Shown here: positions 58,260-64,000 of the stretch, in pieces
Layout: each line of letters starts with the position of its first letter
Numbering within the stretch: the first letter of the stretch is position 1
The notes under the pieces: generated by a model
Seen by the model: only the letters and a program-made list of their open reading frames with translations
Database searches by the model: none
Told to the model about the DNA's origin: nothing
From: Ctena decussata
Lineage: Eukaryota > Mollusca > Bivalvia > Lucinida > Lucinidae
Direction of reading: 5' to 3'
Length of the DNA stretch: 64,000 bases
NCBI GenBank assembly: GCA_963989385.1
Contig: OZ022502.1
Coordinates: 48,725,454-48,789,453, forward strand
Made by a program: the position numbers and the translations under genes

Positions 58260-59185
58260 CAAATCAATGCTTGTTGTCGCTGTTATTTACATAACGTTTC
58301 TTTCGAGAACACGTCATAAAACCACTGTAAATGTAGTTACAAAATGTAATCTTATTAAATGAACATTGCAGTCTTCTAAAGCTTTCGTTTGTATTTGAAT
58401 ATTCGTCTCCGGTTTTCTCCCATCTGGGCTTACTTTAACTCTGCATGCATTTGTGTAGTGGTCTCACTGTAATACATTTATATTCACTGCGGCTGGGAAG
58501 TTATAAATATTACGAAATCTAAAGCCATATATAATAAAATGTAAGCACTCTTATTTAATTTATATATTTGAAAGTAGATTCTTGATGAAACTTAATGTAG
58601 TATATGACATGCGATGCTTAAGATATTAAATAATGTAACATAGTTCAAAAACCATATTTGTTCGGTTGTAAGACGAATTTTTCTCTCTCATAGTAATCAA
58701 AATATTCTAGGTCCGTTTTGTGAGACGGGTCTAAATATTTGGGTTTGCTTTAGAACGGAAGCCCCATTTGATAACTAAATTTCTTAAGACTGATTCGGAT
58801 ATTTAGGTAAATTCTAGTGATGGAAAACCCCGTCTTAAAACCAAATAAATACGGTAATGTGTGTCGTTGAAGACGCTGATGAACAGTGATTTTAAGCATT
58901 TTTTAAACAAACAAATTATTTTTAACAGTATTTTAAACATCTATATACAATGTTTCCATAAAAGACGTATTTGGATTTAACTCAAAAGTTAACGTTAAAT
59001 AGATCTTCTTGAATAATTAACGTACTTATATTAAAAATGGATACCAGTATGGAAATTCGATTATTGACATTAAGACAATTATCGACATTTAAATTAAAGA
59101 TATAATGACAACTTAAAACAATCAGTATTGGGAACTGAATTTTGAGAGGAATAATAAAGACACTAAATATATTTATTCATTTCAG
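58260..59185. other. AT-rich DNA before the alternative exon
   Basis: I see no gene. A segment at about 58650-58860 with TAAGACG-type motifs on both sides may be a decayed MITE. The end of the stretch (TTATTCATTTCAG) is a good splice acceptor. Confidence 0.35.
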
Positions 59186-59300
59186 ACTAAAAAGAAAACG
59201 CTACGGAACCCCCCAGATTGGTGGTGTGCTTTTCACTCATGCTGAACGACCGTCCACACATCCGTCATTGAATCTAGGAGAAAAGACAGTCCACAGATAA
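59186..59300 (+). CDS. Alternative terminal exon, secreted isoform
   Basis: After the acceptor TTCATTTCAG, the first base completes GG+A (Gly487) and the frame continues LKRKRYGTPQIGGVLF to a TAA at 59298-59300, adding 37 residues with no hydrophobic segment. Joined to exon 10 it would give a 524-residue secreted protein in place of the membrane form. Like exon 11 it begins with basic residues (KRKR versus RLRHSQRR). AATAAA at 59684-59689 could end the transcript. The support is the acceptor, the phase and non-random-looking coding content; there is no expression evidence. Confidence 0.5.
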
Positions 59301-59418
59301 CGAGATTGTAAACGTGTCAAGTTCACAGGGGATTATGGGAACACAGATAACGAAACTGTAAACCAGTCAGTTCTCAGGGGCTTAGAAGAAGAGAACGCGA
59401 TTTGAAAAGGTTTATAAG

Positions 59419-59664
59419 CCCACTGGGCACACAAGGTTGAATCAGCATTGAATCAATTTTCATTCAACGTTACGACGTTGAATCAAGGTCGATTCAAGAT
59501 TGATTCAACCTTGCACACAAGGTTGAATCAGCATTACGACGTTGAATCAAGGTTGATTCAACTTTGCACACAAGGTTGAATCAACATTGAATCAACCTTG
59601 ATTCAACGTTTGGTTGATTCAATCAAGGTTGATTCAAGGTTGATTCAACCGGGTGTGCCTGCTG
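59419..59664. mobile_element. Long GTTGATTCAA-array MITE
   Basis: It starts CCCACTGGGCACACAAGGTT and ends GGGTGTGCCTGCTGAGA. The interior holds many direct and inverted GTTGAATCAA/TTGATTCAAC units, and the subterminal CACACAAGGTTGAATCA appears three times, so the array has expanded internally. Confidence 0.8.
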
Positions 59665-59996
59665 AGAGTGAATGACAACACAGAATAAATAATGATCAAA
59701 ATATACTGACGCCCACCAAAACTAATGCAAAGTCTCTAAAAATGATCAAAATGATTGACATCCGAAAAAATATATTTTACAGCTTCTGCGAACCGGAGAG
59801 ACTCAGGCAGCATGAGCGCGAAGTCCGGCAAAGAAAGAAATGCACGTGTGTAGTTCTGAGACGTGTGTAGTTCTGAGTTATTTGGTTATTATTTCACTAA
59901 TAATGTGATTGGCTGTTGAGTAGGTACTAATGTCATACTTTCAAAAGCACTGCCGATTTATTAATTATTATGACCTTTATTTCAACTGTTAACTTC

Positions 59997-60088
59997 TCAG
60001 CAGACTCACAACGTTGACACATTGAATCAGCATTGACATTGAATCAATTTGGTATGACGTTGATTCAACGTTGTGTGTCCAGTGGGAA
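59997..60088. mobile_element. Short GTTGATTCAA MITE
   Basis: It reads TCAGCAGACTCACAACGTTG at the left and CAACGTTGTGTGTCCAGTGGG at the right, so it is inverted relative to the copy at 59419. The unit number is small. Confidence 0.72.
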
Positions 60089-61071
60089 CTTTTTCTGAAA
60101 AACTTGCTTATCGGGATTTGAGCTACAACGGTTTACTGTCATAAATAATTTTCTAAATTTTTTCCTGTACCCCGCATACCCACCTGATGTATTTTTTCAT
60201 GATGTTCCAAGTAAAATATCATTTGTTTCCTAACTTATTGCTTGCATAAACTATGTTTTATTATTTACTTTGTTGTATGTCGTTTGATAGTAATCTTGAA
60301 AATTCATTGACATTTTGAAACAGTTTTAAGATGTTGCAAAATCAAATACTTCCTCTTATGTTACAATTTTTAAGGGTGATATGTTGATTCCATCGTCTTT
60401 GGGACCTTTACAGCAAATTGAAAGTTTCTACTCTGACCGTTTAGATAGAATCGCATGAGGAAAAATAAGTATTTTTAGTAAGACCTTTCTTTCTACCCTT
60501 TAGTCAATGTACTTTTTCTAATAAATATTGATGATAAGGTCTATGTTAAGAAGCTTGATTACGTGTCGAATTTATTTATGACCGTCTTTAAGTATGGAAC
60601 TTTGTTTTTGATAATCAGAACCTCGTCTTTTGCAGTTCAGTTGGAAACAATTTTCTTGCACACATAATATAGCTTAAACAAGAATCAATCAATTCCTTTT
60701 ACTTGTATACTAAGTCAGCAGAACATTTTGGCATTGTTTCCAGCGTATTTGCCCTGTTAGGTTTAAAACTCTTATTAAACACAGGGTCGCATCAAACTCA
60801 TGAAAAGTATAAGAACAAAAACAAATTGTAATAATTCAAATAAAGAAAGACGAGGTTTAATATTTTAACCCATAGCTTTAATTCCCTCTGCATGGAGCAT
60901 TCCAGCGACAGACTTCTAACTTCCCAGCGGAGACACAGCGTAAAACGACTGTCGTGTCAGCATCACGGCATTTTAATTACTTTTGGACGTGGTGCCTTTT
61001 CTGAGAAATGGACAGAAATATGTTTTTATATACAATATACATCATTGTACATTTATATGCAGGACAATATA
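60089..61071. other. Unassigned intergenic DNA
   Basis: I see no supported exon or repeat. Confidence 0.3.
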
Positions 61072-61130
61072 CCCACTGGGCACACAACTTTCAATGATTA
61101 TTGATTCATCGTCATTACGTGAATTAATAT
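61072..61130. repeat. Partial GTTGATTCAA-type MITE
   Basis: CCCACTGGGCACACAACTTT and ATTGATTCATCGTCATTACG match the left side of the family. The right end is missing. Confidence 0.6.
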
Positions 61131-61274
61131 TGTATTGGTTAAACATTGTTTTTCTGTTGGATATTTAAAGACCACCATCATGTAAATATCTCAAATGCTG
61201 TGTAGTAACTGCTTTAAAAACTCTAAGTTTTGGGACAAATATGCAAGAGCACACAATGTATTTCAGATCAATAG

Positions 61275-61678
61275 TATACCATATCAATCCTAATAAACAC
61301 CCCTGCTATAATAAACGCCCCTTGCCTCTTTTCCAAAAATAATGTTATATTAACTTGGATAAATTCCTGTTTGCTTCTCCGGATAAGGTAGCTTTTTGAA
61401 ATAGTGTATACTCTTAAAGGAAATAATTTGCTCCTTGAAGAGCAAATTATTTCCTTTATGAGTAGACACTATTATGAGTTTATGAGTTGACCCCTACTGA
61501 GAAGGTAGGCAAAAAAGTAGAGGTGCTTCATCTGAAAGTATACTCATCACCTTTATATTGCTTATTTGAGGTATTTTGGCAGTGGTACATTTACTGCATT
61601 TTAGGCTCTAAAAACGCCCCCCCCCCTTTCTTTCGAAAAAGCAACACCACTGGGTGTTTAATAGGGTTAATACGGTAA
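61275..61678 (+). mobile_element. MITE, AATAAACACCCCTGC family, copy 2
   Basis: The left end carries AATCCTAATAAACACCCCTG and CTATAATAAACGCCCC; the right carries GGGTGTTTAATAGGGTTAAT and ACGGTA. An inner hairpin of AAAGGAAATAATTTGCTCCT and its inverse lies near 61417-61457. The inverse-oriented copy is at 28366-28731. Confidence 0.72.
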
Positions 61679-61787
61679 ATTGCGCTTGACGTGAAAAGTC
61701 TACGCTGCGCCTGCACTATATACCATTCAGCCAAAAAATCTTTTCAGCAAAATCTCTTGAGACTTCCAGTGCACTTGCTCAAATTGA

Positions 61788-61991
61788 GAGGAGCCCCGGT
61801 AGCTCAGTGGGTTAAGCGCTGGCCCTCTGATCTAGCGGAGCGGGTTCGAATCCCGCTTGAGGCAGGAATCTTTCCAACCGTAAACGGGGTTCCATTGCAC
61901 ACAACCTTTCATTATCATCCTGACATCGTCCTGATATGACTGAAATACTGTTGAAAAGGACGTAAAATCGCAAGTCATCCATCCATCATCT
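61788..61991 (+). mobile_element. Young tRNA-derived SINE, 20-bp duplication
   Basis: It is complete: head GGAGCCCCGGTAGCTCAGTG with the A box at 61800-61810, B box GGTTCGAATCC at 61843-61853, body CGGGGTTCCATTGCACACAA, CTGATATGACTGAAATACTG and GGACGTAAAATCGC, and a (CATC)n tail. AGTGCACTTGCTCAAATTGA flanks both ends exactly (61768-61787 and 61992-62011), which marks a recent insertion. It is the reference copy of the family in this window. Confidence 0.93.
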
Positions 61992-62163
61992 AGTGCACTT
62001 GCTCAAATTGATAACCGAAAATGATGCTGCAGAAACTAGTTGGCTCTGGTTACAGTCTTCCGATACTTGGATTTTATTACAGCAACTTTTCACTTGCTAC
62101 ATAATATATGATAAGCATAATATTGTTTTCCATATGTCTTTCATGATGTTGTATAATATGTAC

Positions 62164-62401
62164 ATGAGCCGCGACACGAGAAAACAAACAAAGTGGCATC
62201 TGAGCCCAGCGACGACTCAGATCAGGCTGGGCATCCGCCCAGTCTGATCAGAGACTTCGCTTGCGTTTAAAGGATAGCTAAGGGTCTCAGCTAGTTCCAT
62301 GCGGACAGCAAACACTCTGGCCGGTCTCGGCAGATACCCAGGCTGATCTGAGTCTTCGCTAAGCGCACATGCCAAATTGTTGGTTTTGTCATGGAGCGGC
62401 C
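62164..62401. mobile_element. GAGCCGCGACACGAG MITE, diverged
   Basis: The left end ATGAGCCGCGACACGAGAA is mirrored imperfectly at the right (TTGGTTTTGTCATGGAGCGG). The inner arms have GCTGGGCATCCGCCCAGTCT and CAGGCTGATCTGAGTC. Confidence 0.78.
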
Positions 62402-62446
62402 CAAATGATGAATTTGATATTGTAAAATAATCTTATATTGCATCAG

Positions 62447-63044
62447 CAGTCTGGGGGACTTTTGGATTTCCATCACGCATATTTGTGATGATTAACCATG
62501 CACTTTAAATGAACTGACATGATGGCTTACCATAACATAATTACTGAAATTTCTACCACAAGATATCAATAACATGTTCGAAGGATGAAACGTGACGGAA
62601 AGCCATAACGTTGGTTTCTTTTGGTGTTATGGCTGACCATAACAAAGGCAAAAACCCCAAGTACTTTTCTGTCGAGTAACTGGTGCAAAACCTTGAGTAA
62701 CTTGTTAAGTTAGCATCCGTAACAAAAAAGCAAGAAGTTTGATCGAAACACTTTATAAATAATAGAAAGTAAACTTGTATTTTTGTTGGAAATAAAACAA
62801 GTCAAATGCACAGCAATATTTGCCTAATATTGACCATAATTATGCAGAAATAACCAAACTACAGACTGCTTATACTGAGAATAGTTAAGGGATGGACCAA
62901 ATATCACGACAAGTCATACTGAACACTGCCAGTTGGTAAAATTGCCATCTCAGTGAGTTCAACTCAGAGTTGGACTGAAAAATGTAAGGATTATGGCTGA
63001 CCATCACAAACGTGCGTGATGGAAAACCGTAAGTCCCCAGACTG
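62447..63044. mobile_element. 598-bp MITE with CAGTCTGGGG ends
   Basis: The left arm CAGTCTGGGGGACTTTTGGA, TTTCCATCACGC... and ...GTGATGATTAACCAT is the diverged inverse of the right arm (ATGGCTGACCATCACAAACG, GTGCGTGATGGAAAACC, AAGTCCCCAGACTG). The arms are about 50 bp. The centre repeats the ATGGCTGACCATAACAAAGG theme. No duplication is clear. Confidence 0.7.
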
Positions 63045-63145
63045 ATGAGTGAAATGAATTTTTTTCCTCCAATACAATGTATATATAATCATTATGATAG
63101 TGCAATAATTTGACTCGGTACTACAATTAAATACTCACACATCAA

Positions 63146-63369
63146 ATGAGCCGCAACACGAGAAAACCAACAAAGTGGTTGTGCACCCAGCGCAGACTCA
63201 GATCAGCCTGGGCATCAAGGGTCTGATCAGAGTCTTCGCTGGCTTAGACCCTTAGCTGCCCTTTAAGCGCTAAGCGTAGAGTAGGAACAGACTAGGCAGA
63301 ATCTTAGGCTGATCTGAGTCTGCGCTGGGCGCACAACCACTTTGTTGATTTTATCGTGTCGCGGCTCAT
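63146..63369. mobile_element. GAGCCGCGACACGAG MITE, complete
   Basis: ATGAGCCGCAACACGAGAAA and its inverse (ATCGTGTCGCGGCTCAT) close the element. The arms carry GTGGTTGTGCACCCAGCGCA and AGACTCAGATCAGCCTGGGC. It is about 224 bp, with the short centre TTAGACCCTTAGCTGCCC shared with other copies. Confidence 0.85.
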
Positions 63370-64000
63370 TAATGACCCAGACTGTGCATCTAAGTTTTGG
63401 AGGTGACTAGACGATCACATAACACTCGTGTAGATGTCAGTCTCCATAACACCTTTTTGTACATTTACGTTATTGATACATTATTTTAGCTCAAAAAGTT
63501 TTGAACTTAGATCCTTATGACACTTTAATAATAAATAAAAGTTGAAAATGATATTGTTGTGTCAGAAATCTTAAAAAGTTCATTATGTCAACAGGTAATA
63601 CCATTACATGTGTGTCATTTAAATCCATGAGAAACAATAATGCTGACTTTGCAAAAAAAAGTGTTATGTCAGTGATCCGGTCATGTCAACATCTGATCTA
63701 TATACTTGCACCTAAATGAAGCCTTTTAGAGCACCTGACTTCATCACTCGACGGTCGTTTGGTCAACCAGTCATGATATGATCTAACGTCACATGGTAAA
63801 CCAAACTGATGAGCCATCAAACATTCGAATGACCACTTGTGGCATCGCTTTTAACTTATTTTATACCTATCAATAAAACACTTTTTGAACTGTCTGTTTT
63901 CTGGCCATCTAATACAAAAGGCCGTATCAAACTGACGCTTTCTGAATCCGTATCACTATCCCTTTAAACGAGATTACGTCTGAGTTCCAGCTTCAGGCGC
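63370..64000. other. Unassigned DNA at window end
   Basis: I see no supported feature. Confidence 0.3.

Noticed and set aside
61792..61868. tRNA gene with good A and B boxes
   Set aside because: The head is followed by a conserved SINE body and (CATC)n tail, has target-site duplications, and other copies exist at 12.9 and 29.1 kb. The cloverleaf is imperfect.

Overview
The window is animal nuclear DNA and most resembles a mollusc, probably a bivalve. That is inferred from repeat types, not from a sequence search. The DNA is AT-rich and repeat-dense, and the coding sequence sits in small exons separated by GT-AG introns of 0.3 to 15 kb.

The main single-copy feature is an apparently complete + strand gene. 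I reconstructed it from eleven exons (21888-21939, 37261-37410, 44663-44882, 47141-47226, 48793-48830, 50923-51108, 51422-51569, 52554-52711, 54554-54785, 55422-55611, 56383-56719). All ten junctions are GT-AG and all phases agree, giving a 598-residue open frame. The predicted protein has a signal peptide, a Reeler domain like that at the start of F-spondin and reelin, cysteine-rich CC...CF modules, an acidic linker, an N-glycosylated stem, one transmembrane helix and a very short tail. A second terminal exon at 59186-59300 is in phase with exon 10 and would replace the membrane anchor with 37 residues, giving a secreted form.

Layout. 1-2.0 kb: short palindromic elements. 3.98-7.97 kb: a LINE with one intact 1,115-residue endonuclease/reverse transcriptase ORF and a 2A-like motif near its N-terminus. 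8.0-9.35 kb: a nine-unit satellite. 9.4-18.2 kb: SINEs, small inverted-repeat elements, G-rich tracts and a TTAA-flanked MITE inside an older repeat. 18.2-19.0 kb: a five-unit satellite. 19.1-19.65 kb: two near-identical direct repeats, each with a complete type I hammerhead ribozyme core, 386 nt apart. 21.9-56.7 kb (59.3 kb with the alternative exon): the Reeler gene. Its introns hold nested transposons, including a Harbinger-type element next to a 1.26-kb long-palindrome element inside an older repeat, a second satellite, a large inverted pair and a reverse-transcriptase fragment. 59.3-64 kb: more MITEs and a young SINE with a perfect 20-bp target-site duplication.

The least expected signal is the tandem hammerhead pair. 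Its layout matches the retrozyme or Penelope pseudo-LTR plan and predicts a discrete 386-nt RNA that could be circularised. Next come the membrane/secreted exon choice of the Reeler gene and a family of elements that share ends but carry different internal palindromic arrays. Product names are family-level readings. No database search was possible.
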